This document shows positions 1 through 8,531 of a stretch of DNA of 64,000 bases, piece after piece. Origin of the DNA: Gammaproteobacteria bacterium (GTDB taxonomy: Bacteria > Pseudomonadota > Gammaproteobacteria > Pseudomonadales > Azotimanducaceae); the NCBI GenBank assembly GCA_020832085.1, contig JAFIFJ010000018.1, forward strand, positions 1 through 64,000, in the 5' to 3' direction. Numbering within the stretch: the stretch's first letter is position 1; each line of letters opens with the position of its first letter. The notes beneath the pieces were generated by a model. That model was not told the origin of the DNA and did not search any database. It saw nothing but the letters and a program-made list of their open reading frames with translations. Made by a program: the position numbers and the translations under genes.

Positions 1-1710
1 GTGGAAGCCGAGCAGTCCGAGCTGCAGGCGACCGTCGAGCAGGGTGGCCTTGGTGCCGATCTCGAAGCCATCGACGGTTTCGCTTTCGAAGGTCAGGTTG
101 TCCACCACGAAGCCGGCGTTGAGCGTGGTGCCGTGGGCGAATCCGCCGGCCTTGAAGCCTTCCTTGTAGGAAGCGAAGACCAGCCAGTTCTCCTGTGGCC
201 ACCAGGACACCGTGGCCTGAGGGGAGAATTCGCTGTCGCTGAAGGTATCGGCGAAGACTGCGCCTTCCGGCTCGAGGCCGAAGAAAATGGCATGGCTCTG
301 GTTGACGAAGGTGTTCACCGCCTCACTCTTCTTGCGTTCGTCCGTGTAGCGGGCACCGACGTCCAGGCGCAGGTTGTCCAGAACATCGAAGCTGACCTCA
401 GCAAATGCAGCCCAGCTGCGGCCCTTCTGGTTGTTGTCCCGATCCCAGGTAAAGGAGCGCCCGTTGCGCGGATCCTCCAAGGGGAAGCTGCCGGCCGGCA
501 GGCCGAAAGATCCTGCGATGACGTCGAAGAAGTCCTGGTTGAACAGCAGTGACGAATTGCGAAAGTACATCTTCGTCCGCTCATAGTGCGCGCCGACCAG
601 GAAGTTGATCGCACCGTCAAGGCGGCTGGTCAGGCGCAACTCCTGACTGAACTGGTCGTAGTCCTCCTCTTCGTAGGCGTAAATGATGTCCGCACTGCTG
701 TAGTCGTAGTCGTCGAGGTACTTGAGATCGTAGTTGGACAGGCTTGTGATGGAGGTGACTACGAACTGATCCTGTTCCCAATCGAGGCGGTTGGAGAGGT
801 TCCAGGACTTGTACTTCCAGAACTGATCGCCGAACTCAGGCGGGGTGTTGTTCAGGGTCGTGTTGCTGTCGAGCCGGCAGTCCTCGCCCGGGGCCGGGAT
901 CACGCCGAACACGGCCTGCGGCCCACCCTGAGGACAGGCGAAGAGCTGGCTGGCGGCGTTGATGCTATTGGCCTTGAAGCGGGCGCCGTTGATGCGCAGG
1001 GTGTTGGTGATGTCTTCCGCGGGCGTCCACTGCAGGGTCAGGCGGCCCATGTGCTCGGTCCTGTCAGGGCCATCTTTGTCCAGGTGGACGTTTTTCATCC
1101 AGCCATCCTGGCCCATGGTCCGTAGTGCCAGACGGGCGCCGAGATTCTCACTGATCGGTCCCGAGAGCACGGCCTCGGCAAAGCGCTCCTTGGCATTGAA
1201 TTCGTAGCCCGCCCGGACCGAGGACTCGAACTCCGGGGTGGGTTCGTTGGTGGTGATGACCATGGCGCCGGCAATGGAGTTCTTGCCGAGATAGACCCCC
1301 TGCGGTCCCTTGAGAATTTCGACCTGGCGCATGTCGAGAAAGCCCTGAGTGACCCAGCGACCGCGGCTGAAGAAGACATCGTCGATGACGATGCCCACGG
1401 CCTGATCGAAACCTGTGTCGCCGCCCGAACCGATGCCCCGAATGAACAGACCATCGGTACGGCCGGCGGCGATTTCCACGTTGGGCGTTGTGGCGCTGAT
1501 GTCCTGCAGCGTGTGCAGGTTGTAGCGGCGGATCTGCTCCTCGTTGACGGCTGTGACCGCAATGGGCGAGTCCTGCAGGGATTCCTGCCGGAGTCGGGCC
1601 GTGACCACGATCTCGTCGATCGCGACCTGGCCGAGGGCGGGAACGGACAGCGCCGGAAGCAGCGTCAGCGCGGCAGTGGCCGCGACGCAGGAACGTAGAT
1701 TGCGAGCCAT
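1..1710 (-). CDS. TonB-dependent outer-membrane receptor (C-terminus cut by window edge)
   Basis: Reading the minus strand from the ATG at 1708-1710 gives 570 residues with no stop, so the gene continues beyond the left edge. It opens with a signal peptide (hydrophobic about 8-28), then a TonB-box-like DEIVVTAR (32-39), and the plug domain with GPQGVYLGKNSIAGA (135-149), typical of energised outer-membrane receptors. The rest alternates like beta-barrel strands. Such receptors import large or hydrophobic substrates or iron complexes. The next genes are a Rieske oxygenase and a P450, so I infer import of a catabolic substrate rather than a siderophore. Two copies of a palindromic operator lie just upstream (1749-1784). 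The family is certain, the substrate unknown. Confidence 0.93.
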   Translation of the reverse strand, partial: MARNLRSCVAATAALTLLPALSVPALGQVAIDEIVVTARLRQESLQDSPIAVTAVNEEQIRRYNLHTLQDISATTPNVEIAAGRTDGLFIRGIGSGGDTGFDQAVGIVIDDVFFSRGRWVTQGFLDMRQVEILKGPQGVYLGKNSIAGAMVITTNEPTPEFESSVRAGYEFNAKERFAEAVLSGPISENLGARLALRTMGQDGWMKNVHLDKDGPDRTEHMGRLTLQWTPAEDITNTLRINGARFKANSINAASQLFACPQGGPQAVFGVIPAPGEDCRLDSNTTLNNTPPEFGDQFWKYKSWNLSNRLDWEQDQFVVTSITSLSNYDLKYLDDYDYSSADIIYAYEEEDYDQFSQELRLTSRLDGAINFLVGAHYERTKMYFRNSSLLFNQDFFDVIAGSFGLPAGSFPLEDPRNGRSFTWDRDNNQKGRSWAAFAEVSFDVLDNLRLDVGARYTDERKKSEAVNTFVNQSHAIFFGLEPEGAVFADTFSDSEFSPQATVSWWPQENWLVFASYKEGFKAGGFAHGTTLNAGFVVDNLTFESETVDGFEIGTKATLLDGRLQLGLLGFH

Positions 1711-1748
1711 GGTGAATCTCCCCTGTCGGGCGGGATGCCCGTTATATG

Positions 1749-1784
1749 TGGAACGAGTTCCAGAAATTATTGGAACGCGTACCA
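1749..1784. promoter_or_regulatory. Paired operator palindromes upstream of the TonB receptor
   Basis: TGGAACGAGTTCCA (1749-1762) is a perfect 14-bp palindrome, and TGGAACGCGTACCA (1771-1784) is a near-perfect one. They are offset by exactly 22 bp, two helical turns. The second is the exact reverse complement of the site before the Rieske gene (3139-3152). I infer binding by the TetR protein encoded at 3247-3918. Confidence 0.7.
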
Positions 1785-1869
1785 GTAGTCAACCGCGCCT
1801 CGGTGAAATGAGAGGAAAGGGGGCTTCTGGAGGGTGTCGGCTACGGTGCCCGAGGCACCGCAGAGGAGG

Positions 1870-3078
1870 TCAGGTTTCCACGTAGGGCGCCAGGACCGGC
1901 TGCACGCGGAGTTCCTGCGGAACCCGCTCGACGCCGATGACCCGGTCGATCTGTTCATGGGACCAGTAGATCCGACGCTCCTGATAGTTGAGCATCATGC
2001 CGGTGAAGGCACCGGAGTCGAGGGAGGCCTGAATGGACTCCAGGTTGCGCACATCCTCATCGAGGATGTGATCGAAATTGGCGTTGGCCGCAACCCTGTC
2101 CTCGGGCAGAGGTCCTTCGCCCCAATCCGGGCCAAGGCCGATCACTTCGATCTCGCATTGGCCCACGGAGCGCGGCCAGAACAGAATGAATCGTCCAGTC
2201 CCGACACTCCAGGGCACGTTCAGCGATGGCCAGAGGGTCTGAGCGACGCTGGTGCGCCGGTACACCTCGCCGTTGGGCCAGCCATCCTCAGGTGTGGCAT
2301 CAATGTCGGCGCCGGTGATGCGCACGCACATGCGGGAATGGCCGTTGGGCAACAGACCCATGGTGGCCGCAGAGTGCTCCAGCATGGCGCCTACCGTCTG
2401 CGGATGCAGGGTATTGATGTGGTAGACCTCCTGGAAGGCGTCCAGGGCGCACTTCCAGTTGCAGTTGATGATCCGCGACCAGCGATAGTCCAGCCGCATG
2501 TCCTCGACGCCGGTCTCGCTCCATTCCTCGGCCAGTGGACCCATGTATTCGGGCAGCGGGATGGCAGCAGGATCCTCGTTGACGAAAATCAGGCCGCGAT
2601 AGGACTCGCAGCGAACCGGCAGCAGGCCCCGGGTGGATTTGTCGAGATCGACGAAGTCGTGCTCGTCGGGCACGTTCCGCAGGCGTCCAGCGAGATCATA
2701 GGCCCAGGAGTGGTACTGGCAGCGCAGCATGTTGCAGCGCCCGGATGCGTCCTTGACCACCGGCGCCCCACGGTGGCGGCAGGTGTTGTAGAAGGCGCGG
2801 ATCACACCTTCGTGATCCCGCACGATGATGATCGGCGACCCGAGCAGTTTGTCGAAGCGCTTGTAGGTGCCGGGCTCGGGGAGCTCCTGCTCGTGGCCGG
2901 CCATGACCCAGGACCTGCGGAAGACATGCTCCACTTCGAGCTTGAAGAAGTCTTCCCGCGTGTATCGCCCGCCGGGAATTTCTGGCATGGCGGGGAAACC
3001 ATCAGGAACTTGCGTGCGCGCCCGCTCGGCGCGAATCGCTTCGAAGATACGAGTCTCGAACGTCTGCTGCTGGCCCAC
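1870..3078 (-). CDS. Rieske non-heme iron aromatic-ring-hydroxylating oxygenase, alpha subunit
   Basis: 402 residues, the normal length for the large subunit. The Rieske [2Fe-2S] ligands are Cys100-x-His102 and Cys120-x2-His123. The catalytic mononuclear iron site shows as EVYHINTLH (217-225), with His220 and His225 as ligands. Proteins of this kind hydroxylate or demethylate aromatic, steroid or related ring compounds using electrons from a separate reductase, which is not encoded nearby. The start is GTG, chosen because GGAGGGGAAGC precedes it. An operator palindrome lies 61 bp upstream (3139-3152). The substrate cannot be read from sequence; association with a P450 and an OYE-type reductase suggests a terpenoid, steroid or xenobiotic. 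Confidence 0.93.
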   Translation of the reverse strand: MGQQQTFETRIFEAIRAERARTQVPDGFPAMPEIPGGRYTREDFFKLEVEHVFRRSWVMAGHEQELPEPGTYKRFDKLLGSPIIIVRDHEGVIRAFYNTCRHRGAPVVKDASGRCNMLRCQYHSWAYDLAGRLRNVPDEHDFVDLDKSTRGLLPVRCESYRGLIFVNEDPAAIPLPEYMGPLAEEWSETGVEDMRLDYRWSRIINCNWKCALDAFQEVYHINTLHPQTVGAMLEHSAATMGLLPNGHSRMCVRITGADIDATPEDGWPNGEVYRRTSVAQTLWPSLNVPWSVGTGRFILFWPRSVGQCEIEVIGLGPDWGEGPLPEDRVAANANFDHILDEDVRNLESIQASLDSGAFTGMMLNYQERRIYWSHEQIDRVIGVERVPQELRVQPVLAPYVET

Positions 3079-3138
3079 GATGCTTCCCCTCCGAAGGACC
3101 CGAGACCTGCCAACCAGGACTCAGCACCTCAGCTAAAT

Positions 3139-3152
3139 TGGTACGCGTTCCA
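3139..3152. promoter_or_regulatory. Operator palindrome upstream of the Rieske gene
   Basis: TGGTACGCGTTCCA is the reverse complement of the 1771-1784 site. It lies between the Rieske start and the tetR 3' end, where it would block Rieske transcription when occupied. Assignment to the local TetR protein is inferred from repetition at three promoters. Confidence 0.68.
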
Positions 3153-3246
3153 GAACCTAGGGAATGGACTCTCCGGCGTCAATGTTTATCAGCTTCGGTT
3201 CCCGGCTTCGAAACCGGAGCCGCTGCCCTGCACCACGAATCCGGGT

Positions 3247-3918
3247 TCAGGCGCGGGAGCGCCGCCGTGGCCGCAGGTTCTCCGGCTCGGAATCGAGCCA
3301 CTCCTCCATATGACGGCGCGCTTCACCCTCGGCCACGCTCATGAGAATGCTCAAGCGAAGATCTCGAAGCTCCCGCCTGAGATCAGCCAGGGGCACCATG
3401 CCCTTCAGCCAGCCGAACATGCAGCCCCAGGAAGCATCTACCAGCAGATGGGCCGTGCGGTCGTGCTTGACTCCGGGTCGCAACTGCCCGGCGTCCGCCA
3501 TGGCCTGCAGCGAGGGCAGGCACTGCTGGCTCGTGCGCAGCACCAGCAGTCTCGTCAGGGCATCCTCGGGTCCGGCCTGGAACAACGCCTTGGCAATGGC
3601 CTCGGCATATTCGGGCGTAGCCTGAACCTGGACCCCCAGGACTTCTACGATCCTGACCAGCTGTTCGTAGCCCGGGTCGGGTGCGAGGGCCCGGGCTTCC
3701 TGCAGGCTGCCGGACATGTGGTCACCGACCGCCGCGAAGAGCAACTCATCCTTGTTGGTGTAGAGGTTATAGAGCGTGGTCGGGGAAACCTGGGCGCGGG
3801 CCGCCAACTCGCGCATGGTGAGGCCTTCATAGCCGACGCTGGTGACCAGTTCCCGCGTAGCCTGAAGAATGCGGTCCCGGCGGGCGCGCTGGCGTTCGGT
3901 TCCTGCATGGTCAGGCAT
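3247..3918 (-). CDS. TetR/AcrR-family transcriptional regulator
   Basis: A TetR-type DNA-binding domain occupies the first ~60 residues, including the helix-turn-helix LAARAQVSPTTLYNLYTNKD, followed by a helical ligand-binding C-terminal domain. I start at the ATG at 3916-3918, preceded by GAAGAG; a TTG at 3951 in the same frame would add 11 residues. It sits between the Rieske gene and the divergent OYE/P450 operon. Recurrent palindromes near 1749-1784, 3139-3152 and 4025-4038 make it the likely local repressor, probably relieved by the pathway substrate or an intermediate. Confidence 0.93.
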   Translation of the reverse strand: MPDHAGTERQRARRDRILQATRELVTSVGYEGLTMRELAARAQVSPTTLYNLYTNKDELLFAAVGDHMSGSLQEARALAPDPGYEQLVRIVEVLGVQVQATPEYAEAIAKALFQAGPEDALTRLLVLRTSQQCLPSLQAMADAGQLRPGVKHDRTAHLLVDASWGCMFGWLKGMVPLADLRRELRDLRLSILMSVAEGEARRHMEEWLDSEPENLRPRRRSRA

Positions 3919-4024
3919 GGGAATCTCTTCGCGACGCTGCAACTTTGCCAAGTCTACTTGGGTTGAGTGGCACTTGGTCCCTCCGCCTGCGCGTCAATGG
4001 GCTTGCTTCGCTTCCTGCAGTAAG

Positions 4025-4038
4025 TGTAACGTGTTCCA
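4025..4038. promoter_or_regulatory. Degenerate operator palindrome in the tetR / oxidoreductase intergenic region
   Basis: TGTAACGTGTTCCA matches the Rieske-side operator at 11 of 14 positions. It lies between the divergent starts at 3918 and 4128, so it could serve both tetR autoregulation and the oxidoreductase-P450-SnoaL operon. Confidence 0.5.
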
Positions 4039-4127
4039 GAAATGAGGTGAGGTCCCTTGCGGCCCGCCGATGATTCGGGCCATTTTGGCGCAGGACCAGC
4101 CGTTGCTGGTCGGGGCAGGGAGGGATC

Positions 4128-6086
4128 ATGTACGAACACGTTCTGAGTCCGATCGAAGTCAGCGGAGTGGTCATTCCGAACCGGGTGGTGCGTACGGCCC
4201 ATGCCACCGGCATCGGCGGCGGTCGCCTCACGGACGACCTCATCGCCTACCACGAGGCACGGGCGCGGGGCGAAGTCGGTCTCTCCATCCTGGAGATCCT
4301 CGCCGTGCATCCTTCGAGCCCGGGCACCCTCAATGCCTTCGACCCAACCCTGCTCGATGGCTACAAGCGGCTCATGGAACGCATCCGCCCCCATGGTATG
4401 AAGGTCTTCCAGCAGGTGTGGCATGCGGGCCACAACGGCTCCCCCCTCGACGGCAGTCCGCCCTGGTCGGCCTCCGACGTGCCCAGCCCCATGGTGGGCG
4501 TGGTGCCCCGGGCGATGACCCATGCCCAGATCCGCGAGATCATCGATGCCTATGTGGCTGCTGCCGCGCTGGTTCGGGACGGCGGTCTCGATGGTATCGA
4601 GATCCACGCCGCTCACGGCTATCTGATCCAGCAGTTTCTCTCTACCAACACCAACAAACGCGACGACGAGTACGGCGGCAGTTTCGAGAACCGGGTCCGC
4701 TTCCTGCTCGAAGTCATGCGTGCCGTGCGCGCCGAGGTGGCCTGCGATGGCTTCGCCGTCGGCGTTCGTCTCGCGGCGGATCTCACCGTCGGCGGCATCG
4801 GTCCCGAGGACAACATCGAGGTGGTCAAGGCGCTGGCAGCGGAGGGCCTGGCCGATTTCGTCAACATCTCCCTGGGTAACTATCACAGCTTCCCCAAAAT
4901 GATCGGCGGCATGCACGAGCCCGCCGGCTACGAACTCGAAACCGCAACGCCGGTTGCCGATGAGACCCACGTTCCCGTCATCGTCACCGGCCGTTTCAGG
5001 ACCCTCGAGGAAGCGGATCAGGTGGTCCGCCTCGGCCAGGCTGAACTGGTGGGCATGACCCGGGCAACCATTGCCGACCCGGATGTGGTGCGCAAGACCC
5101 GCAAGGGGGAGGCCGATCGGGTCCGACCCTGTATCGCCTGCAATCAGGGCTGTGTCGGGCAACTCCTCGGCAACGAGCGGCGCGTCGGCTGCGCGGTGAA
5201 CGCGGCGGCCGGCTTCGAGGCCAGGCTTGGTGAGGACAAGCTCGACGTCGTGAGCACCGCCAAGACCGTACTGGTCATCGGTGGCGGCCCGGCGGGCATG
5301 GAGGCGGCGCGGATCGCCGCCCTCCGAGGCCACCAGGTCACGCTGATGGAGGCGGCACCCCATCTGGGCGGCACCCTGCGTCTGGCCGGCCGCGCACCAC
5401 GCCGTCAGGGCTTCAACGATCTCATCGACTGGCTGCAGGGTGAGCTCTACCACCTCGGCGTGGACGTGCGGCTATCCACCTATGTCGTGGCCGAAGACAT
5501 CGACGCCTTTGCCTGGGATCACGTCATTCTCGCCACCGGCGCCGAACCCCGCCTGGACGGCGTACAGATGTCCCATCCGGGAGAGCCCATCACGGGCATC
5601 GATCTGCCCCACGTTCACAGCGCCAACGACATCCTGGCTACCTCGGACCCCAAAGGCACCCACGCGCTGGTCATCGACGACGTCGGCCACTATGAGGGCC
5701 TGGCCGCGGCCGAACATCTCGCCGCCGCAGGCCTCGATGTCACCCTGGTGACGCGCCTGCCCACCCTGGCACCGCTGATGCGATCGGCTCTGATGGTGGA
5801 TCCGGCCCTGGAGCGATTGGGCCGATACCGCTTCCGCTATCACGTCGCCACCCGGGTCCTGGCGGTGGACGGACAGCAGGCGCGCATGCAGCCCATCAAT
5901 GGCGGTGACATCGAGACCATCCCTGCCGATCTTGTTGTTTTCGTATCCCTCAACCGACCGCGCGACGAACTGGCTGCTGATCTGCTCGACCGCGGCCTCC
6001 CCCACCAGCTGGTGGGCGACGCCAATACGCCGCGCTTCCTGGTCCGTGCCATCGCCGAGGGTCATGCCGCAGCACGCAGCCTCTGA
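4128..6086 (+). CDS. FMN/FAD/[4Fe-4S] NADH:flavin oxidoreductase (2,4-dienoyl-CoA reductase / OYE family)
   Basis: 652 residues with the layout of FadH-type reductases. An N-terminal FMN-binding TIM barrel (about 1-330) includes EIHAAHGYLIQQFLS. It is followed by iron-sulfur cysteines in CIACNQGC (about 335-342) plus a later Cys, then an FAD/NAD(P) domain starting with VLVIGGGPAGMEAARIAA (about 381). The family reduces C=C bonds of enoyl compounds. GGGAGG precedes the ATG. It leads an operon with the P450 (31-nt gap) and the SnoaL-like protein. The substrate is unknown; relatives act on dienoyl-CoAs, steroids and N-methyl compounds. Confidence 0.92.
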   Translation: MYEHVLSPIEVSGVVIPNRVVRTAHATGIGGGRLTDDLIAYHEARARGEVGLSILEILAVHPSSPGTLNAFDPTLLDGYKRLMERIRPHGMKVFQQVWHAGHNGSPLDGSPPWSASDVPSPMVGVVPRAMTHAQIREIIDAYVAAAALVRDGGLDGIEIHAAHGYLIQQFLSTNTNKRDDEYGGSFENRVRFLLEVMRAVRAEVACDGFAVGVRLAADLTVGGIGPEDNIEVVKALAAEGLADFVNISLGNYHSFPKMIGGMHEPAGYELETATPVADETHVPVIVTGRFRTLEEADQVVRLGQAELVGMTRATIADPDVVRKTRKGEADRVRPCIACNQGCVGQLLGNERRVGCAVNAAAGFEARLGEDKLDVVSTAKTVLVIGGGPAGMEAARIAALRGHQVTLMEAAPHLGGTLRLAGRAPRRQGFNDLIDWLQGELYHLGVDVRLSTYVVAEDIDAFAWDHVILATGAEPRLDGVQMSHPGEPITGIDLPHVHSANDILATSDPKGTHALVIDDVGHYEGLAAAEHLAAAGLDVTLVTRLPTLAPLMRSALMVDPALERLGRYRFRYHVATRVLAVDGQQARMQPINGGDIETIPADLVVFVSLNRPRDELAADLLDRGLPHQLVGDANTPRFLVRAIAEGHAAARSL

Positions 6087-6117
6087 TCCCGTCAGATTCC
6101 CCCTCGAGGAGCTGAAC

Positions 6118-7314
6118 ATGAACGACGACTTCGATTTCTACTCAGAAGAGTTCCAGGCGAATCCCGGACCGACCTTCTCACGGATGCTGGAGGCCTGCCC
6201 GTTCCACCACTCGGAAAAGTGGGGCTGGTATTCTGTCTTCCGCTACGGGGACGTGCAGCGTATCGTCGAGGACAACGCGACCTACTCAGCCAAGTTCGGA
6301 CCGGGTGTGGACTACGCACCGGCTGATCGTCCCGGGGTGCTGGTGAGCGCCGACCCCCCGCTGCATACCATCCAGCGTCGCGCCATTGTCCAGGCGTTCA
6401 ACAGCCGCACGATCCGCGCCATGGAGCCGGGCCTGCGAGCCTTCGTCAATGAACTCATTGACGGCTTCATCGACCAGGGCCGCTGTGACCTGATTCAGGA
6501 CGTGGCCGTCCCGGTGCCGCTCTGGATCATCTGCAACTTCCTCGGTGTGCCCTATGCCGAGAACGGCGAGCGCTTCCGGCGCTGGGTCGAAGTCATGGCT
6601 GCCAGCGTATTCAGTCAGAACAAGCCCGAAGTGCAGTTGAAGGGGCGCGACGCGGCCATGGAGATCGCAGCCTTCTTCGCGCCCATCCTGCAGCAGAAGA
6701 TCGAGCAGGTGGCGGCCGGCGAGGATCCGGGCGACAACCTGCTTGGCATGATGGCCAAGGCCGACGTGGACGGCACCAAACTGACCCTGGAGGAAATGCT
6801 GGGCTTTGCCCAGTTCCTGCTCGTGGCCGGCAGCGGCACCACCACCAATCTGATCGGCAATTTCTTCAAGCTCATGCTCGACCATCCGCAGCAGCGCGCC
6901 AGGCTCGAGGCGCAGCCGGAGCTGATGGAGCAGGCCATCGAGGAAGTGCTGCGCTTTGACGCACCCGTGCACGGCCTGTTCCGGACCAACAACGAGCCCG
7001 TGCAACTCGGTGACCTCGATGTGCCGAAGGACTCGAAGATCTGCATGATGTGGGGCGCGGCCAACCGCGACCCGGAAGTGTTCGAAGACCCCAACAGCTT
7101 CGACATTGGCCGGGATCTCTATACCCTGCGCAAGAACATGACCTTCGGCTGGGGCGTCCACAAATGCATCGGCGCTCCGCTGGCGCGCCTCGAGTGCCGG
7201 GTGGTCGTCGAAGAGATCAGTCGCCGCATTCCGAAGTATCAGGTTGGCGGTCGTCGGGTGGCCTATCCCTACGCTACCCTCAACGGTCTCGATCATCTCG
7301 ATCTGAAATGGTGA
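6118..7314 (+). CDS. Cytochrome P450
   Basis: 398 residues, a soluble bacterial P450. The heme-binding motif is FGWGVHKCIG, with the thiolate Cys near residue 350. The I-helix oxygen-activation motif is AGSGTT and the K-helix ExxR is EVLR. The start ATG at 6118 follows GAGGAGCTGAAC; an open frame extends further upstream but overlaps the preceding gene and lacks family similarity. It probably hydroxylates the substrate or an intermediate of the same pathway as the Rieske oxygenase. No ferredoxin or reductase partner is seen in the window. Confidence 0.95.
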   Translation: MNDDFDFYSEEFQANPGPTFSRMLEACPFHHSEKWGWYSVFRYGDVQRIVEDNATYSAKFGPGVDYAPADRPGVLVSADPPLHTIQRRAIVQAFNSRTIRAMEPGLRAFVNELIDGFIDQGRCDLIQDVAVPVPLWIICNFLGVPYAENGERFRRWVEVMAASVFSQNKPEVQLKGRDAAMEIAAFFAPILQQKIEQVAAGEDPGDNLLGMMAKADVDGTKLTLEEMLGFAQFLLVAGSGTTTNLIGNFFKLMLDHPQQRARLEAQPELMEQAIEEVLRFDAPVHGLFRTNNEPVQLGDLDVPKDSKICMMWGAANRDPEVFEDPNSFDIGRDLYTLRKNMTFGWGVHKCIGAPLARLECRVVVEEISRRIPKYQVGGRRVAYPYATLNGLDHLDLKW

Positions 7315-7321
7315 CCCAGCC

Positions 7322-7822
7322 ATGACGGCAGAGGAACTGATCGCCCGGGAGCAGATACGCGATGTCCTGTATCGCTATTGCCGAGGCGTGGACCGGGGCG
7401 ACACCGAACTGATCGCCAGCGTCTACCACTCCGACGCCATCGATGAGCACGGAGCCTTCCACGGCACCGGTGTCGATTTTGCCGCATTCATCACCGGGGT
7501 CATGGATGGCGTGTCCATCGTCGGTCAGCACCATCTGACCAACATCCTCATTGCCATCGAAGGCCAGGAAGCGGCCGTCGAAAGCTACTTCATAGCCTTT
7601 CACCCCTACCAGCCGGAGTCCGAGGCTGCCCCGGTGCTGGCCATGGTAGGCGGCCGTTATCTGGACCGCTTCGCATGCCGGGAGGGGGGCTGGAAGATCG
7701 CCCATCGGCGGGTGGTGCTGGACTGGAGCAGGGAGCGTCTTCCGGGTGACGACTGGCTGGCCCAGGCCCAGTTCCCTGTTGGCGGTCGTCGCGAGGCCGA
7801 CCCCTCCGCGGGACTGTTTTGA
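7322..7822 (+). CDS. SnoaL-like / nuclear-transport-factor-2 fold protein
   Basis: 166 residues with the cone-shaped NTF2-like pattern of SnoaL_4 proteins: an opening helix (LIAREQIRDVLYRYCRGVDR), then alternating strands ending in GGWKIAHRRVVLDW. Members act as small dehydratases, isomerases or cyclases, or bind hydrophobic ligands. It begins 8 bp after the P450 stop, so it is almost certainly co-transcribed and acts on the same pathway. The exact reaction cannot be assigned. Confidence 0.85.
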   Translation: MTAEELIAREQIRDVLYRYCRGVDRGDTELIASVYHSDAIDEHGAFHGTGVDFAAFITGVMDGVSIVGQHHLTNILIAIEGQEAAVESYFIAFHPYQPESEAAPVLAMVGGRYLDRFACREGGWKIAHRRVVLDWSRERLPGDDWLAQAQFPVGGRREADPSAGLF

Positions 7823-7913
7823 GATTTGAGTCCTCTGCGGAGCGGCGGCCAAGTACTTTAATGTCGCTCAGGTGGCCCTGAGGCACACTCACGGTCCTTT
7901 CATCGCGGTGCGC

Positions 7914-8531
7914 TCAGGCCTGCGCTGTGCTGCCGCGGACATCCACCTCGAGCTCCAGCAACTGCTCCTTGCCGAAGTAAAGTTCGTCGTCCATCAGGAA
8001 GGTCGGTGCGCCGAAGACCCCGCGTGCCACGGCTGACTGGGTGGCCTCGAGCAACGCGTTCTTGATCTCGGGATCCGCGATGCCGCACAGCAAACCTGCA
8101 CTGTCGAAGCCGCTGTCCTCGAGGGCTTGTCGGAGGGTGTCCTCGTCACCGAGATCCTTCGGGTCCACCCACATGTGGCGAAAGCAGGCCTCCACGTAGG
8201 GCATGAACTGCGGGCTGTCCTGAAACAGTACCGCGCCGCGCATGATCTTCAGCGTGTTCACCGGGAAGTGGGGATTGAACACGAAGGGGATGCGGTGACG
8301 CTGAACGAAACGCGTCATCTCGCGCCGGAACCACTTCACCTTGCTGGGCACCTGTGCAAAGGCCTGCATGGGCGGCTGGTTGCCGGTGAGCTGAAAGATG
8401 CCGCCGAGAAGGATGGGTCGATAGTGGAACGCGATGTTGGAGCGCTCGGCGATCTTCGGCAGCAGGGCGTGGGCCAGCCAGGCGTTGGGGCTGCCGAAGT
8501 CGAAATAGAAATCTACGTCGGTGGGCTTCAT
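7914..8531 (-). CDS. DsbA-fold isomerase of the 2-hydroxychromene-2-carboxylate isomerase / kappa-GST family
   Basis: 205 residues. The N-terminal VDFYFDFGSPNAWLAH is the family signature in which Ser replaces the redox Cys of true DsbA. The C-terminal GVFGAPTFLMDDELYFGKEQ is the cis-Pro segment of the thioredoxin fold. Relatives use glutathione for cis-trans isomerisation in naphthalene-type degradation, or are kappa glutathione transferases. Its start overlaps the stop of the thioesterase gene (ATGA), so the two are translationally coupled. The substrate is unassigned. Confidence 0.88.
   Translation of the reverse strand: MKPTDVDFYFDFGSPNAWLAHALLPKIAERSNIAFHYRPILLGGIFQLTGNQPPMQAFAQVPSKVKWFRREMTRFVQRHRIPFVFNPHFPVNTLKIMRGAVLFQDSPQFMPYVEACFRHMWVDPKDLGDEDTLRQALEDSGFDSAGLLCGIADPEIKNALLEATQSAVARGVFGAPTFLMDDELYFGKEQLLELEVDVRGSTAQA

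Noticed and set aside
1834-3966. 710-residue open frame on the plus strand
   Set aside because: It lies antisense to the Rieske and tetR genes, which have clear family motifs; long antisense frames are expected at this GC content.
3954-5453. 499-residue minus-strand frame opposite the OYE-type reductase
   Set aside because: No motif, and the plus strand carries complete TIM-barrel and FAD signatures.
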